Shown: positions 18,400 through 27,777 of the stretch, piece after piece | How positions within the stretch are numbered: position 1 is the stretch's first letter | How the letters are laid out: each line of letters starts with the position of its first letter | NCBI RefSeq assembly: GCF_000147075.1 | Contig: NC_014484.1 | Location: 496,001-560,000, forward strand | Source: Spirochaeta thermophila DSM 6192 | GTDB taxonomy: Bacteria > Spirochaetota > Spirochaetia > Winmispirales > Winmispiraceae | DNA length: 64,000 bases | Direction of reading: 5' to 3' | Translations under genes and position numbers: made by a program | Notes under the pieces: generated by a model | Databases searched by the model: none | What the model saw: only the letters and a program-made list of their open reading frames with translations | Told to the model about the DNA's origin: nothing

Positions 18400-18427
18400 A
18401 ATATATCAGAGTTTATCGAATGCGCAA
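18400..18427 (-). promoter_or_regulatory. Promoter of the dehydrogenase-gntR operon with AT-rich operator-like repeats
   Basis: On the minus strand, TTGCGC (18422-18427) and TATATT (18400-18405) are 16 bp apart. The -10 box is part of AATATATCAGA (18400-18410) within a longer run of TATA-type repeats (18387-18410). Confidence 0.55.
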
Positions 18428-18481
18428 GCGAAAACTTCCGCCGTGGCCCGCCAAGTTTCATGAAATAGGGGAGACGTCATA

Positions 18482-18511
18482 TTTACATATCCGACAAATC
18501 GTTGTTATAGT
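18482..18511 (+). promoter_or_regulatory. Sigma-70 promoter of the aldo/keto reductase operon
   Basis: TTTACA (18482-18487) and TATAGT (18506-18511) are separated by 18 bp, 33 bases upstream of the start codon. Confidence 0.65.
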
Positions 18512-18544
18512 ATCGAAAGATATGGCAAACCTCAGGGGTGATGC

Positions 18545-19537
18545 ATGGAGTACGCGGAACTCATGGGTACGGACATCCGGATCTCCAGGATAGGGATGGG
18601 ATGTTGGGGTATCGCAGGCGGCCGGACCTGGGGAGAGAGGGATGATCGGCGGTCGATCGACACACTGCGTGCCGCCTACGACCGCGGTATCTCTTTCTTC
18701 GACACGGCCTATTCCTACGGCAATGGCTACTCGGAAGAGCTCGTGGGGAAGGCGCTCGGACCCCTGGGAGACCGGGTGGTGATCGCCACGAAGGTCGGGA
18801 CCGAACTCTCCTCTCCTTCCGAGGTGGAACGGCACTGCGAGGAGAGCCTCAGGAGGCTCAGGCGCGACTGGATCGATCTCTACCAGCTGCATTGGCACCT
18901 TCCGGGCATGCCTCCGCTCCCCGAGATCATCGAGGCCATGTGGCGGTTGGTGGAAAGCGGCAAGGTGAGGGCCATAGGTGTGTGCAATCTGGGGAAGGGG
19001 CAGCTCGCCCTACTCCCCCCCGAGATACCGGTGGTGACCAATCAGCTTCCCTACAGCCTCCTCTGGCGCGCCATCGAATACGAGGTGATGCCCGCCTCCC
19101 TCGAGAGGGGGATGGGCATACTCGCCTACAGTCCGCTCATGCAGGGCCTTCTCACCGGGAAGTTCTCTTCACCCGAGGAAGTCCCCGAGGGGAGGGCCCG
19201 TTCCAGGCACTTCTCTTCCTCCCGGCCTCAGGCCATCCATGGCGAAGAAGGGGCGGAGGAACTCACCTTCGAGACCATACACAGGCTCTCCGACCTCGCT
19301 CGGGATCTCGATATCCCCCTCGCCCACCTCGCGATCGCGTGGGTTCTCCAACGGGAGGGGGTTGCATCGGTTCTCGTGGGGGCGCGGACTCCCGATCAGG
19401 TCGACGCGAATGTGGGAGCCCTGGCGGTGCGGCTCTCCGAGGAAGTGCTCGCCGAACTCGATACGATCACCACTCCCCTCAAGGAGAGGCTCGGACCGAA
19501 CCCCGACATGTGGCAGACCTCGGGGAGGATATGGTGA
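18545..19537 (+). CDS. Aldo/keto reductase
   Basis: A 330-residue TIM-barrel oxidoreductase of the AKR superfamily. The catalytic tetrad is visible as Asp and Tyr in FFDTAYSYG, Lys in VIATKVG and His in LYQLHWH; the phosphate-binding C-terminal part includes SVLVGARTPDQVDANVGAL. It would reduce aldehydes or keto sugars with NADPH, or run in reverse. Its stop overlaps the start of the next gene (GTGA), so it heads a three-gene operon with an alpha/beta hydrolase and an MFS transporter. The substrate is not evident. Confidence 0.9.
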   Translation: MEYAELMGTDIRISRIGMGCWGIAGGRTWGERDDRRSIDTLRAAYDRGISFFDTAYSYGNGYSEELVGKALGPLGDRVVIATKVGTELSSPSEVERHCEESLRRLRRDWIDLYQLHWHLPGMPPLPEIIEAMWRLVESGKVRAIGVCNLGKGQLALLPPEIPVVTNQLPYSLLWRAIEYEVMPASLERGMGILAYSPLMQGLLTGKFSSPEEVPEGRARSRHFSSSRPQAIHGEEGAEELTFETIHRLSDLARDLDIPLAHLAIAWVLQREGVASVLVGARTPDQVDANVGALAVRLSEEVLAELDTITTPLKERLGPNPDMWQTSGRIW

Positions 19538-20604
19538 GAGGTGGGTCGAGTTCGGATGGCTCCGTGCATCTCTACCACCATGAGCGCGCGCTCATGGTGG
19601 GGGCCTATCGACTCAGGCGGGCGGACGTGTCTTCCCCCACGGCGTTCCATTCGTGGCGGGAAGCCCTCATCCCATCCCTGCGGGAGGCTCTGGGTGTGAG
19701 CGCAGCCTTCCCGCCTCCGGCTCCCCGCTGGACGGTACTCGACGGGCGCGAGGACGACGGTGTGGTACGGCGTCTCCTCCACGTGGAGATCGCCCCTTCC
19801 CTGGTGATGCCCGTGTACGTGCTCCACCGGGCGGGCCTCTCCTCCCCTCGCAGGGCGGTCGTGGCCCTCCATGGTCACGGCGGCGGGGGAAAGGATGCCG
19901 TCGCCGGTGTCATGGATCTGCCCGAGGTGGAGGGAGCGGTGGGCCGATACCGGTACGACTACGGGAAGGCGCTCGCACGGAGGGGATACGTGGTCTTCTG
20001 TCCCGACCTCCGGGGGTTCGGACGGAGGCGCCTCTTCCCGGGAGACGACCTCCTGGGGAGCGACTGCCTCGCGCTCCAGGGTGGGGCGATCTCGCAAGGG
20101 CGAAGCCTCCTCGGTGAATGGATCCACGACCTCGTCCTCCTCGCACGCGTGATCGGGGAGGTGCCTCCGGCCGGCCCGGGGGGGATCGGCGTGTGTGGGT
20201 TCTCCGGGGGAGGGCTCGCGGCCTTGTTCTTCGGAATCTTCGAGGAGAAGGTGGAAGCGGTGGTGGTGAGCGGGTATTTCCACAGCTTCAGGGATGCGGC
20301 TTACAGGACCAACCTCTGTGCCTGTAACATGCTTCCCCGGGTATGGCGATGGGTGGAGATGGGGGATCTCGGTGCCCTTCTCGCCCCCAGGCTCTTCATC
20401 GTGGAATCGGGTACCGAGGATCCCCTCAACGGTCCGCGAGGGATCGCGGATGTGTACGAGCAGGTGGAGTACACGAAGGCTGCCTACAGGCTCATTGGGA
20501 TGGAGGAGAAGTTCCATCATGTGATATTCGAGGGGGGACATCGGTGGGATGGTGACGGTGTCTATCCCCTCCTCATGGAATGGTTTCCGCCCGAGGTGTC
20601 ATGA
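19534..20604 (+). CDS. Alpha/beta hydrolase (acetyl-esterase or dienelactone-hydrolase type)
   Basis: A 356-residue alpha/beta hydrolase. The oxyanion loop is VVALHGHGGGG, the nucleophile elbow CGFSGGGLAA carries the Ser, an acid lies in VESGTEDPLN and the His in FEGGHRWDGDG. The layout, with a long N-terminal cap and FCPDLRGFG, resembles large bacterial esterases that remove acetyl groups from plant polysaccharide fragments. No signal peptide is seen. The reading frame is open far upstream inside the aldo/keto reductase gene; GTG at 19534 overlaps that gene's stop and has GGGGAGG five bases before it, while ATG at 19531 is too close to it. Confidence 0.8.
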   Translation: MRGGSSSDGSVHLYHHERALMVGAYRLRRADVSSPTAFHSWREALIPSLREALGVSAAFPPPAPRWTVLDGREDDGVVRRLLHVEIAPSLVMPVYVLHRAGLSSPRRAVVALHGHGGGGKDAVAGVMDLPEVEGAVGRYRYDYGKALARRGYVVFCPDLRGFGRRRLFPGDDLLGSDCLALQGGAISQGRSLLGEWIHDLVLLARVIGEVPPAGPGGIGVCGFSGGGLAALFFGIFEEKVEAVVVSGYFHSFRDAAYRTNLCACNMLPRVWRWVEMGDLGALLAPRLFIVESGTEDPLNGPRGIADVYEQVEYTKAAYRLIGMEEKFHHVIFEGGHRWDGDGVYPLLMEWFPPEVS

Positions 20605-22799
20605 GGACATCGTATCTCTCTCCGGAAGAACGTCATGAGGGCTTGAGAGCCTTTCTCGCCTTCAATGCCTTCAACGGCGTGGGGTTCGGCCTCCTCGCCG
20701 AGACGATCGTGTATCTCCTCGCCTTGCAGTACGGTGCCACCAACCTCCAGCTGGGCTATATCTCCTCCCTCATCCACCTCACGGGTTTCCTCCTCATCCT
20801 GTTCCCTCATGTCCTGAAGGGCGCTCCACTCGTTCTGGTCTATTTCGGGGCGTGGCTGGGGAGGGGACTCGTGGCCCTCCTCTACTGGCTCACCCTTCTC
20901 GTATCCCCTTCCGCAGCGATCTGGGTGATCCTCGCCACCTACACCCTGTTCTGCATGCTCAGGACCGTGGGAGTCGCCCTCTACCGGCCCGTACAGAAGA
21001 TGCTCTCCACCCCCTCCACGCTGGGCTCGGTCATGGTGCAGGCGAATCTGGCCTACAGCCTCACCATGATCATCGGCCAGCTTCTGAGTTTCCTCTTCCT
21101 CTCTTCGCCTCTCACGTCTGGACCGAGAGGGTTGCTGTCGCTCATACTGGGGGGTGTTCTCTTCAACTCCGTGGCCTCCCTTTTCCTCCTCAAGATACCC
21201 TCCCGTGAACGCATCGCCTCCTCAGGGGATGAGCACATCGTCGGCGTGCTCCTCGAAGCCATGAGGAACCCCCGGATACGCTATCCGGTACTCCTCCACT
21301 GGATCCACCTGGGGACCACGATCCTTCTGGGCTTCAGCACCGCACTCCTCAAGCGGGGACTCGGACTCCCCGAGAATCTGGTGGTCCTCTATACCATGAC
21401 CACCTACGTGGGGCTCGTGGCGGCCGGTTTCGTCAACCGGCCCTTCGTGGACAGACTCCCCGCCCGTCCCCTCCTCCTCCTCTCCTTCGGCCTCGAGATT
21501 CCCCTCTTCCTCGTGTTCGCCTTCCTGCGGCCCGGTGCAGCCTTCGGCATGCTCCTCATCCTTGGGTTCGCGCTTGGATTCGTGAAGGGGACCATCGCCG
21601 CACATGTCGGAAGGACCCTGGTAGACGCCTATCCCGACGACAGGAAGTTCAGCTACAACGCGATGGTGAACTTCGTCACGTCCTTCCTCGCCCTCGGGTT
21701 CGGCATGGCAGGAGGGGCTCTCGCCGATCTGGGTGTGGGCGTCGCCGCATCCCTCCCCTTCCTGAACGAGTATTCCCTGGTCTTCGCTGCGGGAACCGTG
21801 CTCGTGTTCGTGAGCATGGTGATCTCCCTGGGCGTCAGAGACGACCGCAGGATGGAGGTGCGGGAGCTCCTGGGAGTGTTCCTGAGTCCCGAGCACCTCA
21901 CGGCCATGCTCGGTTCTTACCGGCTCGAGTCCACCAGGGACGAGAGGAAGCGGCGCCTCATCCTCAACTCGCTCATGGAGTGCTCTTCCCCCCTCGCCGA
22001 ACGGGAGATCGAACGCATCCTGCGTCATCCGTTCTCCGTGGAATCCAAGTTCGTCCTCAACCGTCTGTTCGTGAATCCGAAACCGGCCCTTCTCCCCCGT
22101 GTCCTCACCCTCGCGGGAGAGGAGGGGTACGTGCACCGGGAGCGGGCGATCTTCGCCCTGGGAGCCTATCGGGGGCCGGAAGTGGAACGGGTCCTCCGTA
22201 CGGCTCTCGACGACCCCGATCCGGCGGTGAGGGGGGCGGCCGCGAAATCGCTGGTACGGGCAGGTTATCCCGTGGATCCCGCCGACCTCTTCCGCCGATT
22301 CCTCCACGCGCCCGTGGTGAGGGAGGAGGTGGACTACCTCATCGCCCTCGGTCTTGCCGAAGAAGAGGAATTCCTCTTCCGCCGTATCTTCACCTTCGCC
22401 GAGAAGAGGGAAGGACCGTACTACAGGATGACCGTCTACAGTGCGATCTCCTCTGCCTTGGGCACCGCCCCCCTTCTGGGTGATCTCTTCATGGAGGAGG
22501 AATCCGGGAGAGGGAAGGGTGTCTCCCGGTTCCTCGAGGAGGCGGTGCGATTCGTACCCTTCTGGCGGGAGAGGGACAGGATAGGGCGGTCCATGCGTGA
22601 GGAGAAGTGGGAAGACATCCTCCTGTGGGTGGAGGAATGCATCCGAGGGATCTCCGCGAACGAGGGAGTACGAGGGGTTATCCATGCCTTCGGCTCGGCG
22701 CTCAGGGAGAAGCTCTCCGGTGCACCTGTGCGGGAAGACGCGATGGCCGCCCTCTATTTCTTCTATGCCCTCCTCGACAGGAATCCGGAGCAAAGATAG
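20601..22799 (+). CDS. MFS-type transporter fused to a C-terminal HEAT-repeat region
   Basis: A 732-residue protein starting at an ATGA overlap with the hydrolase gene. Residues 1 to about 420 form roughly twelve hydrophobic helices of a major facilitator family transporter (RAFLAFNAFNGVGFGLLAET at the N-terminus). The last 300 residues are soluble and contain HEAT-like helical repeats, best seen in the segment from RERAIFALGAYRGPEVERVL to PDPAVRGAAAKSLVRAGY. Such a cytoplasmic tail may bind a partner or regulate transport. The operon context suggests uptake or release of a carbohydrate derivative. I know of no named transporter with exactly this layout. Confidence 0.82.
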   Translation: MRTSYLSPEERHEGLRAFLAFNAFNGVGFGLLAETIVYLLALQYGATNLQLGYISSLIHLTGFLLILFPHVLKGAPLVLVYFGAWLGRGLVALLYWLTLLVSPSAAIWVILATYTLFCMLRTVGVALYRPVQKMLSTPSTLGSVMVQANLAYSLTMIIGQLLSFLFLSSPLTSGPRGLLSLILGGVLFNSVASLFLLKIPSRERIASSGDEHIVGVLLEAMRNPRIRYPVLLHWIHLGTTILLGFSTALLKRGLGLPENLVVLYTMTTYVGLVAAGFVNRPFVDRLPARPLLLLSFGLEIPLFLVFAFLRPGAAFGMLLILGFALGFVKGTIAAHVGRTLVDAYPDDRKFSYNAMVNFVTSFLALGFGMAGGALADLGVGVAASLPFLNEYSLVFAAGTVLVFVSMVISLGVRDDRRMEVRELLGVFLSPEHLTAMLGSYRLESTRDERKRRLILNSLMECSSPLAEREIERILRHPFSVESKFVLNRLFVNPKPALLPRVLTLAGEEGYVHRERAIFALGAYRGPEVERVLRTALDDPDPAVRGAAAKSLVRAGYPVDPADLFRRFLHAPVVREEVDYLIALGLAEEEEFLFRRIFTFAEKREGPYYRMTVYSAISSALGTAPLLGDLFMEEESGRGKGVSRFLEEAVRFVPFWRERDRIGRSMREEKWEDILLWVEECIRGISANEGVRGVIHAFGSALREKLSGAPVREDAMAALYFFYALLDRNPEQR

Positions 22800-22811
22800 C
22801 AAAATTTTACC

Positions 22812-22839
22812 TTTACAAACTCCAAAAACAGCTTATGAT
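22812..22839 (+). promoter_or_regulatory. Sigma-70 promoter of the ABC importer operon
   Basis: TTTACA (22812-22817) and TATGAT (22834-22839) with a 16-bp spacer. An AT-rich operator-like element begins four bases after the -10 box. Confidence 0.65.
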
Positions 22840-22842
22840 ATT

Positions 22843-22855
22843 ATATTAGATATTA
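22843..22855. promoter_or_regulatory. Operator-like 13-mer shared with the uxuB promoter
   Basis: ATATTAGATATTA here is the exact reverse complement of TAATATCTAATAT at 55710-55722. It covers the expected transcription start of the ABC operon, a position suited to repression. Confidence 0.45.
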
Positions 22856-22931
22856 GGGATTCCCATCGCTGGATGGGGAACTGGTGTATGAAGAGAGTGG
22901 AGTGTCAACATCCTGTTTGGGAGGTTCCCGC

Positions 22932-23870
22932 ATGGCTGAACATGTCGCAGGAGGATCGGCAAAAGGATTCTCCCTCTTTCCCCCGGAGGTGAAGAGGAAC
23001 ATCCGAAAGTACAAAGTGTTCTATCTCTTCCTCCTCCCCGGTTTCCTCTACTTCGTGGTCTTCCACTACCTGCCCATGTTGGGCTTGCGTTGGTCATTCT
23101 ATGAATTCGACCTGAGGGGAGTGGGGGAGTTCATCGGACTCGAACACTTCAAGACGGCCCTCGCGAGCGAGGGATTCAGGAGGGCCTTCTGGAACACCCT
23201 CATCCTGAGCAGTGCGAACATCGTCATCCAGATGACCGCTTCCATTATCATCTCGCTCCTCCTCAACGAGGTGACCAATCAGCTCTTCAAGCGAGGGGTG
23301 CAGACCATCATCTACCTCCCTCATTTCCTCTCCTGGCCGGTGGTGGCCTCGGTCTTCGTGCTCATCTTTTCGCAGGGCGGCATGGTGAACGCATTCGTCC
23401 AGAAGCTGGGAGGGGAGCCCATCTATTTCTTTGGTGATCCGGTGTGGTGGCGGCGAGTATATCTCTTCGCCCTCGCCTGGAGAGAGGTGGGGTGGGCCAG
23501 CGTCGTCTACCTCGCGGCCCTCTCCGGTGTCGATCCACAGCTCTATGAGGCGGCGTGGATCGACGGTGCGGGTCGCATCCGCCAGGCCATCCACATCACA
23601 CTTCCGAGCCTTGTCCCTGTGATCGTCATCGTCCTGGTGATGAACCTCTCGAAGATCTTCAATCTCTTCGAGTCGGTCCTGGTCATGTACAACCCCCTGG
23701 TGTACAGCGTGGCCGACGTGCTCCAGACCTATGTGTACAGGACCGGTATCGTGGAGTTCAGATACGGGTACGCCACCGCGGTGGGGCTCTTCAGGTCGCT
23801 GATCGCATTTGCCCTGGTGATGGCCTCGAACTGGATCGTGAAGCGGATCCGTGGCGAAGCCGTGGTGTGA
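22932..23870 (+). CDS. ABC sugar transporter permease (LplB-like)
   Basis: A 312-residue binding-protein-dependent transport permease with six predicted helices. The first is KVFYLFLLPGFLYFVVFHYL, and the cytoplasmic EAA loop that docks the ATPase is YEAAWIDGAGRIRQAIHITLP. It belongs to the group that pairs with YtcP-like permeases and large LplA-like binding proteins for oligosaccharides such as rhamnogalacturonan or oligogalacturonide fragments. GGGAGG precedes ATG 22932; an upstream in-frame start at 22884 lacks such support. No ATPase gene is in the operon, so a shared MsmX-type ATPase must be encoded elsewhere. Confidence 0.9.
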   Translation: MAEHVAGGSAKGFSLFPPEVKRNIRKYKVFYLFLLPGFLYFVVFHYLPMLGLRWSFYEFDLRGVGEFIGLEHFKTALASEGFRRAFWNTLILSSANIVIQMTASIIISLLLNEVTNQLFKRGVQTIIYLPHFLSWPVVASVFVLIFSQGGMVNAFVQKLGGEPIYFFGDPVWWRRVYLFALAWREVGWASVVYLAALSGVDPQLYEAAWIDGAGRIRQAIHITLPSLVPVIVIVLVMNLSKIFNLFESVLVMYNPLVYSVADVLQTYVYRTGIVEFRYGYATAVGLFRSLIAFALVMASNWIVKRIRGEAVV

Positions 23871-23891
23871 TCTACATATGGAGGATGAAGC

Positions 23892-24764
23892 ATGACACTT
23901 GTACAACGGTTCAACAGAGCCAATCTTCCCAGAACGGTGTTCGTGATAGTCAACACCCTCTTCCTCCTCTTCATCGTGATGCTCATCGTCATCCCCCTGC
24001 TCAAGGTCTTCGTGGACTCCGTGGACGCACGAGCGGCGGAGACGATCTTTCGATTCCTTCCGGAGAAGTTCACCCTGGACGCCTACAGGAACCTGCTCTC
24101 GAGACCTGCGCTCTATCGCCCGTTCCTGGTGAGCCTCTACACCACCACTCTGGGCACCATCATCGCCCTCATGACCACCGCCCTCTTCGCCTACGCCCTG
24201 GCCCAGGACAACCTGCCGGGCAAGGGGTTTTTCCTCATGGTGGCCCTGATCACCATGGTCTTCAGGGCCGGGATGATCCCGCTCTTCCTGGTGGTGAGGG
24301 ACATAGGGCTCCTCAACAACGTGTGGGCGGTGATCCTCTCCCGGTGCGTGGATGCGTACTACCTGTTGTTGCTCCGCAACTTCTTCAAGACCATTCCCAC
24401 GAGCATCATGGAGGCCGCGGAGATCGACGGCTGTAAGCCCTTCACGGTGTTTTGGCGGATCGTGCTCCCCTTGTCGAAGCCGGGCCTCGCGGCGATCGGT
24501 CTCTTCTACCTCGTGATGTACTGGAGTCAGTTCTTCGAGTACATCCTCTTCCTCCCCACGAAGCCGCAGTGGCACAACTTCCAGGTGTTCCTCCGAAACG
24601 TGGTGATCGAGTCGGAGACCCAGGGATTCGAGGGGTTCGCCTTCGCCACGCAGAGCCTCAAGAATGCGGTGGTGGTGGCCTCGATGATCCCCGTGCTCAT
24701 CGCCTATCCCTTCGTACAGAAGTACTTCGTGAAGGGGATCAACATCGGGGCGGTGAAGGGATGA
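23892..24764 (+). CDS. ABC sugar transporter permease (YtcP-like)
   Basis: A 290-residue partner permease with about six transmembrane helices. The docking loop is MEAAEIDGCKPFTVFWRIVLP, followed by LSKPGLAAIGLFYLVMYW. It forms a heterodimer with the preceding permease, 21 bases upstream, and receives substrate from the binding protein encoded next. AGGATG-type spacing and GGAGG before the ATG support the start. Confidence 0.92.
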   Translation: MTLVQRFNRANLPRTVFVIVNTLFLLFIVMLIVIPLLKVFVDSVDARAAETIFRFLPEKFTLDAYRNLLSRPALYRPFLVSLYTTTLGTIIALMTTALFAYALAQDNLPGKGFFLMVALITMVFRAGMIPLFLVVRDIGLLNNVWAVILSRCVDAYYLLLLRNFFKTIPTSIMEAAEIDGCKPFTVFWRIVLPLSKPGLAAIGLFYLVMYWSQFFEYILFLPTKPQWHNFQVFLRNVVIESETQGFEGFAFATQSLKNAVVVASMIPVLIAYPFVQKYFVKGINIGAVKG

Positions 24765-24818
24765 TGATTCCGGGGCGTTGCCCTGGTGAACATATACCAT
24801 ACCTATGAGGAGGGAAGT

Positions 24819-26252
24819 ATGAGAAAACTCGTGTGTGCAGCGCTGTGTCTGCTCGTGGCCGCCACCGTATGGGCGGGACCACAGGCGGAGCAGCAGGCGG
24901 GAGCCGCGCAGATCAAGGAGATCGACATCGTCCTCGACCGGATACTCATGCCCGAGGACGGGCTCGATCAGTGGGTTGCCGAGTATGAGAAGCTTTTCGG
25001 CATAAAGCTCAACGTGACCAAACCCCCGCACAACCAGTATTCTCAGATCCTCGGTACCATGTTCGCGGCGAACGATCTCCCCGACATCTGCGAGATCCAG
25101 ACGGCCGACTATGTGCCTTATGCGAAATCGGGAAAGCTGGTTCCCCTCGAGGACTTCATCAAAGCCTCTCCGGTGGTGAAATCGATCGATAGTCAGTACT
25201 ACGAGGCCTACAGACTCAAGGACGGGCACATCTACGGCTTCCCCACCTACAAGGGCGGCGGGTGCGTGGGTTACATCCGCAAGGACTGGCTCGACAAGCT
25301 GGGGCTCAAAGTGCCCACCACATGGGACGAGTTTGTGACCGTATTGAAGGCCTTCACCTTCAATGATCCCGACGGCGATGGCCAGGACGACACAGTGGGT
25401 ATGACGCTGCCGTTCCAGGTGCCCGTGAACGAGTTCGACTACTACAACCGGTTCATCATGCAGGGCGCCTACTTCGATTTCCAGAAGAAGAACGGCAAGT
25501 GGGTGGATGGTTTCACCCAGCCCGAGATGAAGGCCGCCCTCCAGCGCTTCCAGCAGCTCTACTCCGAGGGGCTCCTGGACAGGGAGTTCTTCACCAACAA
25601 GACCTCCACGGCCCGCACCAAGATCTATGAGGGGCAGGCCGGTTTCATGGAGTACTGGGCCGGTACCTGGGGCACGAGGATGGATGCGAGCGCGAAATCG
25701 TCGAATCCCAACGCCGAAGTCATCGCCGTTCCACCTATCAAGGGTGCTCACTACGTGAGCAGGGTGGGCCCGGTGTTCGGTATCACCACTGCCGCGAAGA
25801 ACCCCAAAGCGGTCTTCGATGCGATCATCGGCACCATGTGGGACAAGGGGAAGGGCCAGATGCTCTGGACCTTCGGAGTGGAAGGCCTGCACTACAAGAC
25901 CGTGGGCGAGAACAAGATCGAGATGCTCCCGCAGCCGTCCAATCCTTCTACTCCCATGCAAAAGTCCTTCATCGATCCTCACCTGACCCTCAACGACTGG
26001 GCCTTGCCCATCGAGTTCGAGGAGAAGATGAAGCTCTCGGTGGATATCCACAACACGTATGCGGTGCAGCTCGGGATTCCCGAGGGTGGAGACCTCTTCT
26101 CCAGATACGTGGGTGAGATCAGGACACTCAAGCAGGAGATCTTCTCCAAGATCGTGACCGGTGAGTACTCGGTGGACGAGGGGCTCAAGATGTACCAGCA
26201 GAAGGCGAAGGAACTCCACATCGACGAGGTCCTCGCGGAACTCAACGGCTGA
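24819..26252 (+). CDS. ABC transporter extracellular solute-binding protein (LplA-like)
   Basis: A 477-residue family 1 binding protein. A signal peptide ends near ATVWA-GPQ; no lipobox cysteine is seen, so it is probably free in the periplasm. Typical features are FAANDLPDICEIQTADYVPYA, an EF-hand-like acidic loop DPDGDGQDDTVG that probably binds calcium, and a large size suited to oligosaccharides. GAGGAGGGA is placed before ATG 24819, and the in-frame extension to 24786 is not supported. It is followed by a strong terminator. Confidence 0.92.
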   Translation: MRKLVCAALCLLVAATVWAGPQAEQQAGAAQIKEIDIVLDRILMPEDGLDQWVAEYEKLFGIKLNVTKPPHNQYSQILGTMFAANDLPDICEIQTADYVPYAKSGKLVPLEDFIKASPVVKSIDSQYYEAYRLKDGHIYGFPTYKGGGCVGYIRKDWLDKLGLKVPTTWDEFVTVLKAFTFNDPDGDGQDDTVGMTLPFQVPVNEFDYYNRFIMQGAYFDFQKKNGKWVDGFTQPEMKAALQRFQQLYSEGLLDREFFTNKTSTARTKIYEGQAGFMEYWAGTWGTRMDASAKSSNPNAEVIAVPPIKGAHYVSRVGPVFGITTAAKNPKAVFDAIIGTMWDKGKGQMLWTFGVEGLHYKTVGENKIEMLPQPSNPSTPMQKSFIDPHLTLNDWALPIEFEEKMKLSVDIHNTYAVQLGIPEGGDLFSRYVGEIRTLKQEIFSKIVTGEYSVDEGLKMYQQKAKELHIDEVLAELNG

Positions 26253-26271
26253 TGGCGGAAGCGATCCATGT

Positions 26272-26301
26272 CGAGGTGCCCTCCGGGGCACCTCGTTTTT
26301 T
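26272..26301 (+). terminator. Rho-independent terminator after the ABC operon
   Basis: A perfect 10-bp stem CGAGGTGCCC with a TCCG tetraloop is followed directly by six T residues. The GH28 gene starts 30 bp later, so its expression depends on read-through or an undetected promoter. Confidence 0.92.
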
Positions 26302-26331
26302 GCTCCACAGGACGAATGAAGGGAGGTTCAG

Positions 26332-27720
26332 ATGCACGTGGATGTCACGACCCTCGGCGCCGATCCCACCGGTCTGAGGGAGAGCACGGACGCCTTCCGG
26401 GAGGCTCTCTCCAGGATAGAAGCGGCGGGAGGGGGGCGCCTCCACGTCCCGCCGGGGGACTACCTGGTCGGTCCCCTCCGGCTCTGTTCACACCTCGAGT
26501 TCGAAGTGGCACGGGGGGCGAGGATCCGTTTCGTCCAGGACCCCGACCGCTATCCTGTGGTCTTCACGAGGTGGGAAGGGGTCGAGTGCCACGCCTATGC
26601 TCCCATGCTCTTCGTGGAGGGTGCCGAGGACGTACGGATCAGCGGGGGAGGGGTGATCGATGGCCAGGGAGCGTCCTGGTGGAGGATGTATCGAGACTAC
26701 CGGGAGGGGCGGCTCACCCGTTTTCCTTTCTCGTCGGTGGAGGAGATCGCGAGGAGGAACGCCCACCTGTCCACGAAGGCCTCCGGAGGAGGGGGGAGGG
26801 AATCCCACTTCCTCAGACCGCCCCTCCTCCAGGTGAAGGATTCCCGGCGGGTGGTGATAGAGGGGATCGTCCTGCGGAACTCTGCCTTCTGGAATACCCA
26901 CATCCTCTATTCCGACGAGGTGTGGATACGGGGCGTCTCTTTCGAGAACCCTCCCGACGCTCCCAACACGGACGGGCTCAATGTGGATTCCAGCAGGAAC
27001 GTGCGCATCGAGGACTGTACGTTCGACGTGGGGGACGACTGTCTGGGCCTCAAGTCGGGCATCGACGAGGACGGGAGGCGGGTGGGCAGACCCACCGAGC
27101 ACGTGGTGATCCGGGGATGCATCATGCGCCGCGGCCACGGTGGGATCGTGTGCGGCTCGGAGATCGCGGGGGGAGTGAGGAACGTGGTGGTCACGGGGTG
27201 TATCTTCCAGGACACCGATCGTGGGATACGGATCAAGTCCCGAAGGGGAAGGGGCGGCTTCGTGGAGAACGTGATGATTCATCAGATCGTCATGGAACGC
27301 GTGCTGGTTCCCCTGGTCGTCAACCTCTACTACCGGTGTGGGATAGATCCCGGGGAGGAGGAGATCGTCTCCCGGCTCGCGTCCCTCCTACCCCTCCCCG
27401 TGGACGAGACCACGCCCGCGGTACGGAACATCTCCATAAGTCAGGTGCTCGCCACCGGGGTGAAGTCCTCGGCCGGATTCCTCCTCGGGCTCCCGGAGCG
27501 GCCCATAGAAGGGCTGGTGCTGAGCGATTATCGGGTGTTCATGGACGAGGAAGGCCAGGAGGGGGAACCGGCCATGGCGTTCTTCCCCACCGCCACGCGT
27601 CGGGGAGGATTCCGAGGGAAGTATCTCAAGGATGCGGAGTTCAGGGGTGTACGGATCGAAGGGGCGGAGGAGCCTGCCTTCCTGGTGGAAGATTCTTGTT
27701 CGGTACGCCGCCTCGATTGA
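26332..27720 (+). CDS. GH28 polygalacturonase, probably cytoplasmic exo-type
   Basis: A 462-residue parallel beta-helix enzyme. The four GH28 motifs are present: NTDG (Asp214), GDDC (Asp235-Asp236), GHGG (His269) and RIKS. There is no signal peptide, so it should act inside the cell on imported oligogalacturonides, releasing galacturonate from chain ends, which fits its place between an oligosaccharide ABC importer and the UxaE-KdgK operon. GGGAGG precedes the ATG. Confidence 0.92.
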   Translation: MHVDVTTLGADPTGLRESTDAFREALSRIEAAGGGRLHVPPGDYLVGPLRLCSHLEFEVARGARIRFVQDPDRYPVVFTRWEGVECHAYAPMLFVEGAEDVRISGGGVIDGQGASWWRMYRDYREGRLTRFPFSSVEEIARRNAHLSTKASGGGGRESHFLRPPLLQVKDSRRVVIEGIVLRNSAFWNTHILYSDEVWIRGVSFENPPDAPNTDGLNVDSSRNVRIEDCTFDVGDDCLGLKSGIDEDGRRVGRPTEHVVIRGCIMRRGHGGIVCGSEIAGGVRNVVVTGCIFQDTDRGIRIKSRRGRGGFVENVMIHQIVMERVLVPLVVNLYYRCGIDPGEEEIVSRLASLLPLPVDETTPAVRNISISQVLATGVKSSAGFLLGLPERPIEGLVLSDYRVFMDEEGQEGEPAMAFFPTATRRGGFRGKYLKDAEFRGVRIEGAEEPAFLVEDSCSVRRLD

Positions 27721-27777
27721 GGGGATGGAGACGGGGCGATCCCCCTAGCCCGGCCTGTCGGGCTGCGAGTATAGACG

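Noticed and set aside
23094-26291. Open frame of more than 1,000 codons on the minus strand opposite the ABC importer genes
   Set aside because: It mirrors two permeases and a binding protein with clear motifs; its His/Glu/Leu-rich translation has no domain and is a product of high G+C codon bias.
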